From positions 3,189,677 through 3,253,676 of the forward strand of contig NW_017803157.1 in assembly GCF_001625305.1 (NCBI RefSeq): DNA of 64,000 nt, in the 5' to 3' direction. The translations under genes and the position numbers were made by a program. Below, one piece after another: positions 36,401-46,100 of this stretch (positions within the stretch are counted from its first letter, which is position 1; each line of letters opens with the position of its first letter). The stretch is from Branchiostoma belcheri (Eukaryota > Chordata > Leptocardii > Amphioxiformes > Branchiostomatidae). The notes below the pieces were generated by a model, which was not told the origin of the DNA, did not search any database, and saw only the letters and a list, made by a program, of their open reading frames with translations.

Positions 36401-37538
36401 TAGAGAAGAAGAAGAGGAGGAAGAAGAAACTGAGCAAAAACAATATGTTTTCGTTCGGTAAATATAAATACACTAATGAAGATCCTAATAAAACAAACAA
36501 AACAAATAAACAAACAAAGCTGTGATGGTACATGTGGCAAGTTCAAAGGCATACATCGAAGCTTACCTGTAGAAGAAAGTCGAGCATAGCCATCCTACAC
36601 CATTCCGAATGCAGGACGTCGGTGCAATGATAGTTGCCTTTTGGCCGTTTGCTTATACTCCCTGGCCCTTTCCCCCAACAATGGCTTTTCAACATTTGTT
36701 GGTACGTGTTCCAGTGAATGTACATGGACGAATGGCCGCTACCTGTGACGAGAATGGACGGGTCCCACAGGCTGACGGGCCGGATCGTGAGCCTTCGTCT
36801 CACGTCGTTATCCGTCGTGAAAGATCGGGCCACCATCGGTAAAGTCCGGTTGATTCCGAGAACGCGGTCGAGGTGGAATGCGAACACCTGATGTAACTTT
36901 TTTTCATCATCAACAATAACGCAGTGGTTCTTACACTCCATGGCGCCTATTTCCCCTTCTTCAGTCAGAAGCACTTCCGACGTTTCTCCAGCTGTGCCCA
37001 AAGTCCACCAGTCTACACCTCTAGTGTCTTTCCCAGCAAATGTCATGTTCTCTTCAGCTAGCCTGTGCATGTCTATAAGGTCAGACTCCGTGAACCATGG
37101 AGGCAGAGCGTACACTCTGATGTTCTCTTTCGTATCTCGTCTGTGTGCTGCTACCGTTCTTGTAACACTGTGGCTACCTCGGAGTTTTTTCCTACTCAGT
37201 CTTTCGCTGACACTTGCCAGTCGCGGCTGTTGTACGTTTTGTTGTTGGGTGACTTTCCTGACTGTGAACGTTCTGAAATGTTTCCTGTTGTAGTCGGGTT
37301 GGTACGTCAGGTAGCGGACGTTTCGACGCGGGCCTCGGGTGTTCTGCGCGTCTGTAGCCTCGTCGACTTCTGGTCGCCTGGAGGTCGTGGAGGGTTGTGT
37401 CTGTGTCGGGTTTAATCGCACGACACTGGGCCGAGACTCGACACGAGTGTTAGACATGACGCCGTACAACACGCACACAACCGTAGCGTTCGCTAGAGCG
37501 AGGAGAGCAAGGATTGTTTTGAGGGCTCGGGGACGCAT
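28303..37538 (-). CDS. GASK1: GASK1/FAM198-like Golgi-associated kinase-like protein, 3 exons
   Basis: Joining 37538-36567, 29420-29194 and 28510-28303 on the minus strand gives an intact 468-aa protein, near the roughly 520-575 aa of vertebrate GASK1A/B. Junctions are in phase (0, then 2) with GT donors (GTAAGC, GTACGT) and AG acceptors. Residues 1-6 are basic (MRPRALK), and about 8-27 are a hydrophobic signal-anchor, so a type II Golgi membrane protein is expected. Residues 30-140 are basic and low complexity. The conserved domain starts near 145. Family-like motifs are VFAFHLDRVLGINRTLP (218-234), SLWDPS (256-261), IYDRLDRSCCGF at the start of exon 2, NYRLLEGI at its end, and QSLFTDRQYWEASGGR in exon 3. 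The family belongs to the FAM20/FJX1 secretory kinase-like group; its activity is uncertain. The start is placed at the Met directly before the signal-anchor. Upstream in-frame codons are minisatellite sequence. Whether this is one pro-orthologue of A and B is inference. Confidence 0.92.
28606..28670 (-). pseudogene. Second, degenerate copy of GASK1-like exon 3 start
   Basis: TTTCTAG plus GTTCCCCAAGTCTGCC matches the exon 3 acceptor and start. An insertion after FPKSAV then shifts the frame and the conserved sequence is lost. Between this and the other copy, 28697-28755 carries a further fragment matching the TGTCTGTGAACAGCGACTGG part. It is most likely a decayed tandem duplicate. Confidence 0.65.
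28770..28854 (-). pseudogene. Duplicate of GASK1-like exon 3 start (copy nearest exon 2)
   Basis: This segment repeats the acceptor (CTTTCCAG) and the first 26 codons of exon 3 in the correct phase: FPRSAVALLKTPGRLRYNLV followed by ESLFTDS and then TAA at 28772-28770. The acceptor, phase and frame are intact, so it could act as an alternative terminal exon giving a truncated protein lacking about 40 C-terminal residues. Whether it is spliced is unknown. It is equally consistent with a relic of a partial tandem duplication. Confidence 0.7.
28910..29184 (+). mobile_element. MITE-B copy 6, internally duplicated, abutting GASK1-like exon 2
   Basis: The core ACTAGTTACCATGGTGACAG occurs twice (28998 and 29071 areas). 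It ends CTTCGGGAAACATAATAA about 10 bp from the exon 2 donor at 29193. Confidence 0.8.
29194..29420 (-). CDS. GASK1: GASK1-like exon 2
   Basis: The acceptor ends in CTTTCCAG before ATC-TAC-GAC; the donor is GTACGT. The exon is 227 nt and ends in phase 2. It encodes IYDRLDRSCCGF, a Cys-rich loop, the segment HLVLVENN and NYRLLEGID. These match the middle of the GASK1 domain as I remember it. The motif reads Val-Glu-Asn where vertebrate members, as I recall, have Asp-Asn. Confidence 0.92.
29508..29866 (+). mobile_element. LINE 3' end, family L, in intron 1 of the GASK1-like gene
   Basis: The longest copy: GTGGACGTACCAACCACTAA, AACAAGAAACAGTCATGCCT, the KTIVEWNSLPPSIVGASS-coding stretch, then the UTR blocks and a GATATAGATACAGATATA tail. 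It lies antisense to the host gene. Confidence 0.78.
30379..30453. repeat. (AC)n / (GC)n microsatellite
   Basis: Imperfect ACACAC tract with an inner CGCGCGCGCGCG stretch, in intron 1 of the GASK1-like gene. Confidence 0.95.
30680..30925 (+). mobile_element. LINE 3' end, family L
   Basis: AAGGATTGAGGTGTTCATAA, CTAGAACTATTGCAGAGTGG, CAGCTGCCGCCGCGCCGCG and a TACCGTTACAGATACAG tail match the family. It is in intron 1 of the GASK1-like gene. Confidence 0.73.
31130..32840. other. Intron 1 of the GASK1-like gene, no recognised element
   Basis: Mixed-composition sequence. GATAGTAGATAGATAGA near 31404 is a short tetramer run. No coding or TIR structure. Confidence 0.5.
32847..33134. repeat. (GTAT)n microsatellite with GTGT and ATTT interruptions
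   Basis: About 288 bp of GTAT with periodically spaced GTGTGTAT and GTATTTAT variants, i.e. a higher-order repeat of about 36-60 bp. It lies in intron 1 of the GASK1-like gene. Confidence 0.97.
33776..33968. mobile_element. MITE-D with perfect 9-bp TSD
   Basis: TAGCCTCTACCAGGCTTCGG ... CCTGATAGAGGCTA; TIRs are about 75 bp. TGAGCTTCC flanks it at 33767-33775 and 33969-33977. Confidence 0.9.
34943..35235. repeat. Two-copy tandem duplication (about 155 bp)
   Basis: TTGACCAGATTAAGACTACG and TTGACCAGACTAAGACTACG begin the copies; both contain ACAAAAGGTATCGAATTTGA and end ACCACAGCCAATCATGGTC. Inside are repeated GAGTCAAATTTG units. Confidence 0.87.
35618..35832. mobile_element. MITE-C with perfect 9-bp target-site duplication
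   Basis: TIRs TATTCTCCAAGCAGAGG / TACTCTCCAAGCAGAGG continue into a near-complete palindrome. ACTAGTTGT flanks it at 35609-35617 and 35833-35841. A 9-bp TSD is typical of Mutator-like (MULE) elements. Confidence 0.9.
36270..36470 (+). mobile_element. MITE-B copy 7, intron 1 of the GASK1-like gene
   Basis: CTAGTTACCATGGCAACAGA core, ends GTTTTCGTTCGGTAAATATA, 97 bp from the exon 1 donor. Confidence 0.76.
36567..37538 (-). CDS. GASK1: GASK1-like exon 1 (residues 1-324)
   Basis: Exon 1 runs from the ATG at 37538 to the codon triplet CTT-CTA-CAG, followed by donor GTAAGC (36566-36561). It ends in phase 0. It encodes the signal-anchor, the basic stem and the first half of the kinase-like domain, including six cysteines (residues 202, 206, 287, 305, 314 in the domain and 22 in the membrane segment). 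Confidence 0.93.
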
Positions 37539-37624
37539 CGCCCGCCAGCCCAGCCCGACTCGCACGGCGGCCAGACGACTGAAACAAACACCCGCGCTGT
37601 AAGGAACACCAACGGTTTCAGACT

Positions 37625-37885
37625 GTTTCCAGGGGCCTGCACAGGCTAGTTCCACGGCTCCAGGGCCTACACAGGCCAGTTCCTCGGCTCCAGGGCCTAC
37701 ACAGGCCAGTTCCTCGGCTCTATGGCCTACACAGGCCAGTTCCTCGGCTCCAGGGCCTAGACAGGCCAGTTCCACAGCTCCAGGACCTACACACTAACAC
37801 AGACCAGTTCCATGGCTCCAGGGCCTACACAGGCTAGTTCCTCTGCTCCAGGGCCTGCATAGGCCAATTCCTCGGCTCTAGGACC
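37625..37885. repeat. Minisatellite (about 33 bp unit) 5' of the GASK1-like start
   Basis: About seven imperfect units built on GGCCTACACAGGCCAGTTCC followed by TCGGCTCCA. On the minus strand the array is open in the same frame as the GASK1 start, with units reading like EELACVGPGA. A Met inside it could in principle start a 79-residue extension, but the repeat lacks any signal-peptide character. Longer related units lie at about 37950-38110. It probably falls in the promoter or 5' UTR. Confidence 0.85.
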
Positions 37886-38516
37886 GACGTGCCCCAAAGA
37901 AATTATACCACACTGACAGCCACCTTCTCAGTTAGCCTGGGTGCCGGATTGTTTCCAGGGCCTAGGCAGGCCAGTTCCTTGGCTCCAGGGCCAACATGCC
38001 TCCAAAGAAATTATACTACAGTCCTCCTCAGTTAGCCTGGGTGCCAGACTGTTCCTAGAGCCTACACAGGCCAGTTCCTCGGCTCCTGGGCCAACATGCC
38101 CCCAAGAAAATTGTACCACAGCCCTCGCACGCTGGCTATTGAATAACTCTGGACCTAGCGTGCTATAGGTCTGTCATCCAGGGCGTCCACGTCATTATAT
38201 TTACTGGTAACACGTCCACGTGCCGTATTAAAACTAGAGCTCCTATAAAGACATTGTTACATAAATGTTGCACCGTTTCACTCACGAAGGCTTCTTGGCG
38301 CGTTCCTTCACCCGTGGAGGCGTTTATCAAGCATCCCAGTGACTTGGAAAGCCTTCTGTACACGTTCCGAGCACCTCGCTGACGGAAGACGGCACGCTAC
38401 TGGAAACTGACGAGAGCCTCTAGACCAACCAAACCCGCAAAAAATACTCCCGATCCTTTCCCGTGTACGTCTAGTAGCTGAATGGTGATCGCGTGACAAT
38501 CGTTGTTGTAGAGGGA

Positions 38517-38720
38517 TAGCCTCCACCAGGCCTTCCTACGGGAATACGGATCGTAGCATTTGGTAAAAAGGAGAGTAAAATTGGCCAGGCGAGTCAGTCC
38601 GCGCAAGGTTGATGCTTTCCTCCGCGAAAACTGCGCGGCCAGTCAAACCACAAGGCGGCCAAACTCCCATGCCTGGCAAATATTCTCCCTATGTAGCCAG
38701 GGTAGTTCTGGTAAAGCCTA
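38517..38720. mobile_element. MITE-D-like element with perfect 9-bp TSD
   Basis: TAGCCTCCACCAGGCCTTCC ... GGTAAAGCCTA, flanked by GTAGAGGGA at 38508-38516 and 38721-38729. The inner sequence is diverged from the other D copies. Confidence 0.87.
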
Positions 38721-38929
38721 GTAGAGGGAGGAAACGACTATTTCGCCCCGAAGTTCCCGCCGGTAGAAATATTATGAACACATGAGGGTGTACGTGTTGG
38801 CTCGGTAGAAGAGAAGGCTAGAACCCGGTGTTAAGCCAAATACATGATCCTGCCAGATACAGTGTACATGACTCCAACACTACTTGGGGGTTTCCAATAT
38901 AACTGAGACAGGGGGTAGGAGGGGTTTAG

Positions 38930-39036
38930 TCGTGATGCGGGAGACTAAACCTAACCTAACCCCAATCGTAAGTCTAACCCTAGCCCTGAACAATGATCCC
39001 AACTCTAACCTTAACCTTAACCTTAATTCTAATATC
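38930..39036. repeat. Degenerate CCTAAC/CTAACC-like tract
   Basis: CTAAACCTAACCTAACCCCA, CTAACCCTAGCCCTGA and ACCTTAACCTTAACCTTAA. Similar sequence (ATAACCCCAGCCCTAGCCCT) is at 39353-39378. It resembles decayed telomere repeat but is mixed and short. Confidence 0.6.
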
Positions 39037-39039
39037 TGT

Positions 39040-39338
39040 TAACGTTAGACCGCAACATCTGTTATGTAATAGTATGTTAACCTGACATGTAAATATAGTA
39101 CACAATGTAATTATAGTAAACGCATGACGACTAGGCCAGATCTCATAGCTTGTTAACGTTAGACATCTGGTATGTAATAGTATGTTTATCTGAAGTGTAA
39201 CTAACCGACACTGTTACCTGTTCCGAATTGTTAATGTTCTTGTTGTGAGGGCTAGCCCTTTATAATAGCATCCGGCTAATTGGTCAGTCCTGGCTGCATA
39301 CATACGTCTTATACAGCCTAATAAATCAAATCAAATCC
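39040..39338 (+). mobile_element. Probable LINE 3' end with AAATC tail
   Basis: The region ends TACAGCCTAATAAATCAAAT plus CAAATCC, a short pentamer tail like those of CR1/L2-type LINEs. Upstream, GTTAACGTTAGAC and TGTAATAGTATGTTAAC are repeated twice. No coding part was recognised. Confidence 0.45.
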
Positions 39339-39749
39339 AACTCTAATATCAACCATAACCCCAGCCCTAGCCCTAAACACCTGACCTCTCACGTATGTGG
39401 CAGCTCAAGGATTTGGCTCCACAGCCGGTAGATGGAAGGGTTAGAACCTGGCCTTGGTGCCAGACTGTTGCCAGGGTCAATAATACACACGCTAGCTCAT
39501 CGACTCCGACGATTTTACGTAGACACCCCCTCAGATAGACTCTGAGCTCGAGAGATAAATAAGACCCCCAGGTGCTAACTCTGTGATCGGGGCTTGTGGC
39601 TTCTCCCAACCGAAGGGAGTATTGTGTCGAACCGGGGTCTGGCATCCAGGCTATGAAGGGGAAGGTTAGAACCTGGCAGCTTCCTGCCATACGTGACGAC
39701 AGATAAATGGGAGGTCGGTGCCTGGGTGGTAGTTAAAGGCATCCAATGA

Positions 39750-40113
39750 ACTTTCAGGGCCGCGGCAAAACAAAAATATATTCTGGATGAGGAAATCTGT
39801 CTGATAGTAACATGTACTGCCATTTCTTAGCAACTTTTCGTCATCTTTTCATACTTAAAGCGCTTGAAATAGCTACGTGAGGAGTCTCTTTATTTTTGGT
39901 ACCACCAGTAAATAGCTAGAACCAGCCTACGTTGGCTGCGATACGAAAATTGCAACCGTTTTCCGTCAGCGACATCGCATGTTTTTCTCACAGATATCAG
40001 TATGCTGATCAGTATCAGATAGCACTGATTCAACTTACTACACTGTTTAAGACCACAGATTGACGTTGAAAATCCCGTTTTAATACTGCCCTGAAATCGC
40101 TTGCCAGGGTACA
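39750..40113. repeat. Dispersed repeat family G
   Basis: ATATTCTGGATGAGGAAATC, TTTTGGTACCACCAGTAAAT, TCACAGATATCAGTATGCTG. A reversed fragment with CCAGAATATTTTTTTCTG is at 42005-42065. Confidence 0.72.
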
Positions 40114-40191
40114 AACCTGGTTAGTTTTCTTCCTCTCCCACAGTAGCGACTTTTGTAGCGGACGTAAACTGACCAGGATGGTACCCAGGCT

Positions 40192-40350
40192 TACGCTCCA
40201 AGCAGAGGTTTGGGCTTACTTTTGGCGTGCTTTTAGGCTTTTTTTTTTCATCGGGCCTCCTTTTTTGCACTAGTATTTAAAAAAAGGCTCGAAGAAAGCC
40301 TAAAAACACGCCAAAATTAAGCCAAAGCCCAAACCTCTGCTTGGAATGTA
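40192..40350. mobile_element. MITE-C copy with perfect 9-bp TSD
   Basis: TACGCTCCAAGCAGAGGTTT ... AACCTCTGCTTGGAATGTA, flanked by ACCCAGGCT at 40183-40191 and 40351-40359. Confidence 0.9.
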
Positions 40351-40485
40351 ACCCAGGCTATGAAATCACTTTGGGTGCCAGTTTAAAGTTTAAACCCGTC
40401 TGCAGGTGTTTATCTTGGGAATAACGACCTGGATCCTGGAGCGAGGCCTTCTGGAAGCCATGGCCTCATTCCCTCATGCCCGCCG

Positions 40486-40904
40486 TAAGGCCACAGCAAG
40501 TAAATTTTATGGATGACATCCTCCGCAGACTCCAAATCTAATGCGAGCGGGCGAAAAAAATACAAGGCGGGCAGAAAAAACAATGTTCCTACATTTTCAA
40601 ATTTTGACTCAATCATTGTACACATGATTTTGATTCAGTGGGAACATCACATATATACAGCCAGCATCACATAACACTGCATGAAAGTAAGAAACAAACA
40701 TGAAATCAGAGCCTTTTCTTTTCTCCTCTCTTCATAGGTATCTGCCATCCACGTTTCAGCATGGCAACAGACATCTTTTGCCCATTTTCGGCATGTTGAC
40801 CACTGTCAGAGGGCAACAAAATTTCTTGTTTTTTTTCTCCAAAATCAGGCGAAAATTAATGCGCACGCTGATGTCATCCATAAAAATTACTTGCTGTGGC
40901 CTAA
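40486..40904. mobile_element. MITE-A copy 4
   Basis: TAAGGCCACAGCAAGTAAAT ... AATTACTTGCTGTGGCCTAA, with the internal AATCTAATGCGAGCGGGCGA and GACCACTGTCAGAGGGCAAC blocks. Confidence 0.86.
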
Positions 40905-41146
40905 TGATCACGTCTCGTGCACACAAACATGACCTGCTGCCGCCCTCCGCCCGGCGTGTGGACTTTTCCACCGACCTCTGCCGGATTCCTGGGCGAAGTG
41001 CAGTGTGGGGTCCCTCCCGGCCGTGGGGCCGTAAAGGCCATGCTGATTTGCTTATATGGATCACATCCTCGTGGATAAGCTTTCTTCTGTTTCCAAACAA
41101 AATTCAACCACAAAGCAGCGCTCCAAAATGAGCAAATATGTGCCGT

Positions 41147-41486
41147 TAGGCCATGTTGATTTGTTCATATGGTTGATTTGTTCATATGTATGACATCCGT
41201 AAAGGTGCGTATGCACCTGTTTCCCCCCCCCCTCCACTTTGTGAAAAAAATCGAAATAAACAAATAGAAAAAAATATTGGAAAACAATACTAATCTCGAA
41301 TAATCGATTCAAAAGGAAAAGAAGATAATGGTAAAAAAAAATGAAAACGAAGAGTCTATCATTCGCCATACCATACTGTGTGTGAGATGAAGGCAACTTT
41401 TTGCCAAACTTTTTTATCCGCACGCTCGCATCAATTTTATGGTTCCCAGGGGATGTCATCCATATATTTAAATCAGCATGGCCTAA
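41147..41486. mobile_element. MITE-A-related element (diverged)
   Basis: TTAGGCCATGTTGATTTGTT at the left and AAATCAGCATGGCCTAA at the right, with GATGTCATCCATA inside. A related solo end lies at 41034-41064 (AAAGGCCATGCTGATTTGCT). Confidence 0.65.
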
Positions 41487-41594
41487 AGCTGAGAAGTCTC
41501 AGACACGCGACAGTTCAGTATCATGTCTCCCACGTGCCGTGAGATCTGTCCAACTGTGACGGGAAACAGCCACCGCCTGCATGTACTATGATGT

Positions 41595-41980
41595 AGCCTC
41601 TACCAGGCTTCATTCCCATCTTGAATCCCTGTGAGATGTTAACGTTGTAACATACCTGCCTAGTAGTAGGTGGTGACTAGCCTCTACCAGGCTTCGACTA
41701 GCCTCTACCAGGCTTCGACTAGCCTCTACCAGGCTTCGACTAGCCTCTACCAGGCTTCGACTAGCCTCTACCAGGCTTTGGAAGCGACTGAAAAGATAGA
41801 AATTGGCCCAAACAGGTAGACTATACGCTAGCTAAAGTTGGTCCGCGCTAAGAGATCTCTAAGAGTAACAGAGACTCTTACTAGTCTTAGCGCGGACCAA
41901 CTCCCATTGCATAATCTGTCTAGATCTATTTGGCCAATTTCTTCCGAAGAAGATCTCTACTATCAAGGTAAACGCTTTAA
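41595..41980. repeat. MITE-D end expanded into a 21-bp tandem array
   Basis: At 41674-41778 there are five perfect units of GACTAGCCTCTACCAGGCTT plus C, i.e. the MITE-D terminus repeated head to tail. Downstream is an inverted pair, TTGGTCCGCGCTAAG (41839) / CTTAGCGCGGACCAA (41888), and the complementary MITE arm TTTGGCCAATTTCTTCC. Confidence 0.85.
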
Positions 41981-42539
41981 GAAAATGTGCTAAGAAATGA
42001 CAGGAATTGTCAATGTCAGACAGTCCTTCTCGTCCAGAATATTTTTTTCTGTTTTGCCACCCTGATGTTGTACTGGATGCGTTTAAATTAAAACGAATTT
42101 ATCTTCCCCATACGTCAACCTGATTCGAAGTTACCCCAATATATGGGGTTTTATTTGAAACACTTCACAGCCCGAAGGCTGAATTACATGTCCCGTACAT
42201 TGTATAAGAATAACAATACACGGAGTGTGTCTAAACTGATGGGTAGACAGGGTGATGACAGGACCACCCATGTCCGATGTGAGCGTCCGGATAAGATAAC
42301 CTACTCCAGGGTCACCTGTCATCGTTAGAAAAGACTTCAAGACTTGTTTTTCCCGTATAGCACTTAGACTGAGACTGAACTGTTGATACAGCTTGGGAGT
42401 GCTACAGCTCCTGTGGCAATAGCGCCACTAGGCGAAGATTGTCGGCAGTACAATGCTATTGATTGTTGCGTTCTTTAGAAGAGAAACATCGATCACATTA
42501 GATTACGATTTCGGCATGGGCAAGTCGGGACTGGATATG

Positions 42540-42853
42540 ATTAGATTTCATGGATGACATCCTCCGTAGACTCCAAATCTAATGCGATAGGGCGAAAAAT
42601 CAAGATTCCTACATTTTTAAATTTTGATGACATAAACCTTGCTAATTAGAATTGACGCGGCAAAACAATTGATAATCATAGATCTTTCCTGTATTCAACA
42701 ACATAAATATACCTATATCCGGAAGCCAAAACTAACCAGTATTTCAATTCTCGGCCGTACGGAGGGCAACAAAATTTCTTCTTTTTCCCAAAATAATCAG
42801 GCGAAAATTAATGCGTGCAGTGATGTCATAAAAATTATCTACTGTGGTCTTAC
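42540..42853. mobile_element. MITE-A copy 6 (degraded left end)
   Basis: TTTCATGGATGACATCCTCC and TCTAATGCGATAGGGCGAAA at the left; GATGTCATAAAAATTATCTA and CTGTGGTCTTA at the right. Confidence 0.72.
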
Positions 42854-43086
42854 AATGTAAACGTGCTTCGCAATGACGTCTACCAACGCAGATGACCTTT
42901 GAAGATAAAAAAAAGAAGATCCTGTCTAGTTGGTATCGTCCACGAACAATGCCTGAGATGGGCGTGGTCAGTACTCACCTGGGTGACGCTTCCCACAATC
43001 CCCCGCGCGGGCCACTCGCAGATCGAGAGAGACAGACAGCGAAGAAGAGTCACGGTTCACGAAATTTTGGTCTTCTTCATTCCGAC

Positions 43087-43189
43087 ATGATTTCCAGACT
43101 AGTGCTCGCGTTTCTGGTCGCCAGCTTCTGCTGTGCGCAGCCTGGTGTAGCAGAGAACCCTGCGAACCCAAATCAAGCTGCAAATGTCG
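43087..43189 (+). CDS. TGN-like gene 1, exon 1 (signal peptide)
   Basis: ATG at 43087 begins a basic-hydrophobic signal peptide, then ENPANPNQAANV. The donor is GTAAGT and the exon ends in phase 1. In-frame upstream sequence is open back to 42892, but a start there would bury the signal peptide. Confidence 0.8.
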
Positions 43190-46100
43190 GTAAGTTATCG
43201 TGGAAAACCGTCGCGAAGTTTAGACATTTTTTGTGACATCGCCGTAACCTAAGATCGGTGCAGAACCGGTTTGACAGCTATCGGTTTATCATCATATCTG
43301 CATGACCCCGTACGTGCAAAATCGCCATGTTTGCTTGTTTGCTAAAGAATAACTATCGTTGATAGGTTATCAAATATTTGGAACTTTGATAATACTTGAC
43401 GACTATTTGATAAACTGCTAAAAAGATAACAGTAATACTTGTAGCTATAGTTGCACATACACGTCACCACATATTATTTAGATGCCGTAATGTTGAAAGA
43501 TTTTTTTTTTTTTTTTTTTTTATTCACATTGGATTTTTGAGCATTGGATAGGAAGCACTTGTTGTGCTTATGTAAATCCGCTGCTACATAAAACATAATA
43601 CAAATGTAAACATAAAGATGACATAAAGTGTAGCATTAACATAAAATGAAAGTGGCTGGCGCACCAATACCTAGCATAACATTATTGAGATTGGTCAAAT
43701 CTTCCAGAGTGGTGGATATAGTTAAACACAATATCAAAGATACGGCAGTTGGTAGGGTAAGGGAGGGTGGGGCTACCTGTAAGAAGTAAAGCACATAATG
43801 TGGCGTCATTTACGTTGAGTGGGTCGGAAGGGAGTATGTTTTCAAGATGAAGGCAAGATATGGATAACAACATTTTGGTCCTTTCAGTATTATAACATTT
43901 GCAGTGTAATAAATAGTGTTCTGGTGTCTCATTTGGATGCCCACATTTGCACTCGGGACTACTGATACAGTGATGCTGGAATAGGTGGTAGTTCAGCTGG
44001 CTGAAACCAAGCCTGAGTCTGGTAAGGTGAGTCACATGGTGTCCGTGGCCGTGAGAGTAGTGGGGATGTCTGGGCATGCTATCAAAGCAAGACTCTAATT
44101 CATTTTTGAATGCACGAATGGATGGGGATTCTTTGGCGGTCTTTGAAAGATTTTATCAGTTGTCTGTTGACGGAGCTATCTTAGTTTGTGTTGCCTCCAA
44201 TTGGAAAGTCACAAGTTGCACTTGTTTGATGACACATGTCCACATGACCATCCTATCTCCCACTATGTAAAAGACACTTGGTATCTCCAATTGACACTAT
44301 ACTAGAGTGTTACCTAAGTATAGGTTCACCTGTATAATGTTTGGCATAGTACTTTTCCCCCAGCTTCTCCGTTACTAACGGAGTACGACAAGGTAGTTTA
44401 CTGTCCCCATATCTTTTTAATGTATACATAGATGATTTGAGTGTAAGCTTAAACAATGCCAAGGTGGGCTGTTATGTAGGTGGGTCCATCACCAACCACC
44501 TGTTTTATGCCGACGACTTATGTCTGATTTGCCCTAGCATTAAATCTCTACAGAGATTGGTTGGGATTTGTGAAGTGGTTGGCCATGGTAATGACATATT
44601 GTTTAATACTAATAAGACTTTCTGTATGTATTTTCCATGTACTCGTTTGCCACTTCAGCTTCCATTGCCACCTGTAAGTCTATACGGTACCAACCTGAAG
44701 TACGTAAACTCATTTGTCTATTTGGGTATACACCTAAATACCACATTAAGTGACGATGATTGTGTACTTGCTATGCTGAAGAGTCTTTATAGTCGTGCAA
44801 ACAGTATCAACCGCAAATTTTTCTGTTGCTCTCCATCTGTTAAGAGACACCTGTTTATGACGTATTGCGCCCAGCTATATGGCGCCCAGTTATGGAGCTC
44901 TGTAAGCTCTGGTGTTTTGTATAAGTGCAGAGTGGCTTATAATAATTGTTTTAGAATCATAATGAATCTGCCTCGGCGCTGCAGCGCGAGTGATATGTTT
45001 GTCTGTAACTATATTGACACTTTTGAAACCAGGAGGAGGAGAATTTGTTATTCTTTTCTAAAAAGGTTATTTTCCTCCAATAACGCAACAATCTGTCGCT
45101 TAATTCATTCCGATGCCTTCTACAGGAATTCATTCTTTCGGAAGACCTACCATTTGTTATGCTTTTAGGTTTCTTCCTGTTTTACTTGTATGTCTGTAGT
45201 GTTTTTGTATTATTTTAATGATGTATTGTACATGTTATATGGGTTTTTTTACCTGAAATAAAGAATGAATGAAATGAATGAAAGTACTAGTACTGTCTAT
45301 AGTATAGACCCAAGGCCTTGATAGACCTTATGTCATGAAAGTATGAGTTCTTGCAAAAGATACTTGAATTCGAAATAAGCATTCTGTAAACTGTTAATTC
45401 ATGTTTATGTCAAGGAAGATCACAGATTTAATATTTCGTTAAATTGTTTGGGTACTATATTACACATAACGTTACATGTTAAATTCCAGACCTGTATACC
45501 TGTACCGGTATCTGTATGTTATGTAGGATGTTCCCCGACCTTGCCTCCGAACACCAGCCAACCGTGGATTTGTTCCTGGAGTGTTGAGGAGGCCAATATA
45601 TAATTTGTGAATGTGTGGCCGGGGCTTTAGGTGCATGTGCAACACTACAAATGTAACTTAATATCCCTGTTAGTTGTAAGAATTCCTTGTAAGAAGTCCT
45701 TGTTTTTAAGATTAAAATTTTGGAGTACTGATGCATACTTATTAATATTAAATGTTTGTATACAGGCTCATAGTCATAAGATGTTGATCAGGGACATTAT
45801 ATATAAGAGGGTCTCCATATAATGTCCTTTTTAATATGTTGAAATATAGTCATATGCCCTCAAGATAGACCATTTCTAAGAAGATACAAATGTACTATTC
45901 TAAAGTATCAGTGATAAGTTATAGGCATGCATCAATGCATCAGGACAGCGTTTTTAAAATTAATATTTATACATTTTTGGCAAGGTAAATATCATCTGTT
46001 GCACTTAGTTGATTGTTGAGAATGGTTACAACTCTGAGTTATTTGGATCAAAGGCAACTCAGAATCAGACCTCATTTGCATAACCAAAGATGTCCAAACC

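Noticed and set aside
37540..37775. Upstream in-frame Met extending the GASK1-like protein by 79 residues
   Set aside because: The extension is minisatellite-encoded and would precede the signal-anchor. The Met at 37538 gives a normal type II N-terminus.
38930..39036. Telomere repeat array
   Set aside because: Short and irregular mixture of CCTAAC, CTAACC and CCTTAA. At most a decayed interstitial tract.
41674..41778. CRISPR-like regular short repeats
   Set aside because: The 21-bp units are contiguous with no spacers, and they are a MITE terminus in a eukaryotic genome.
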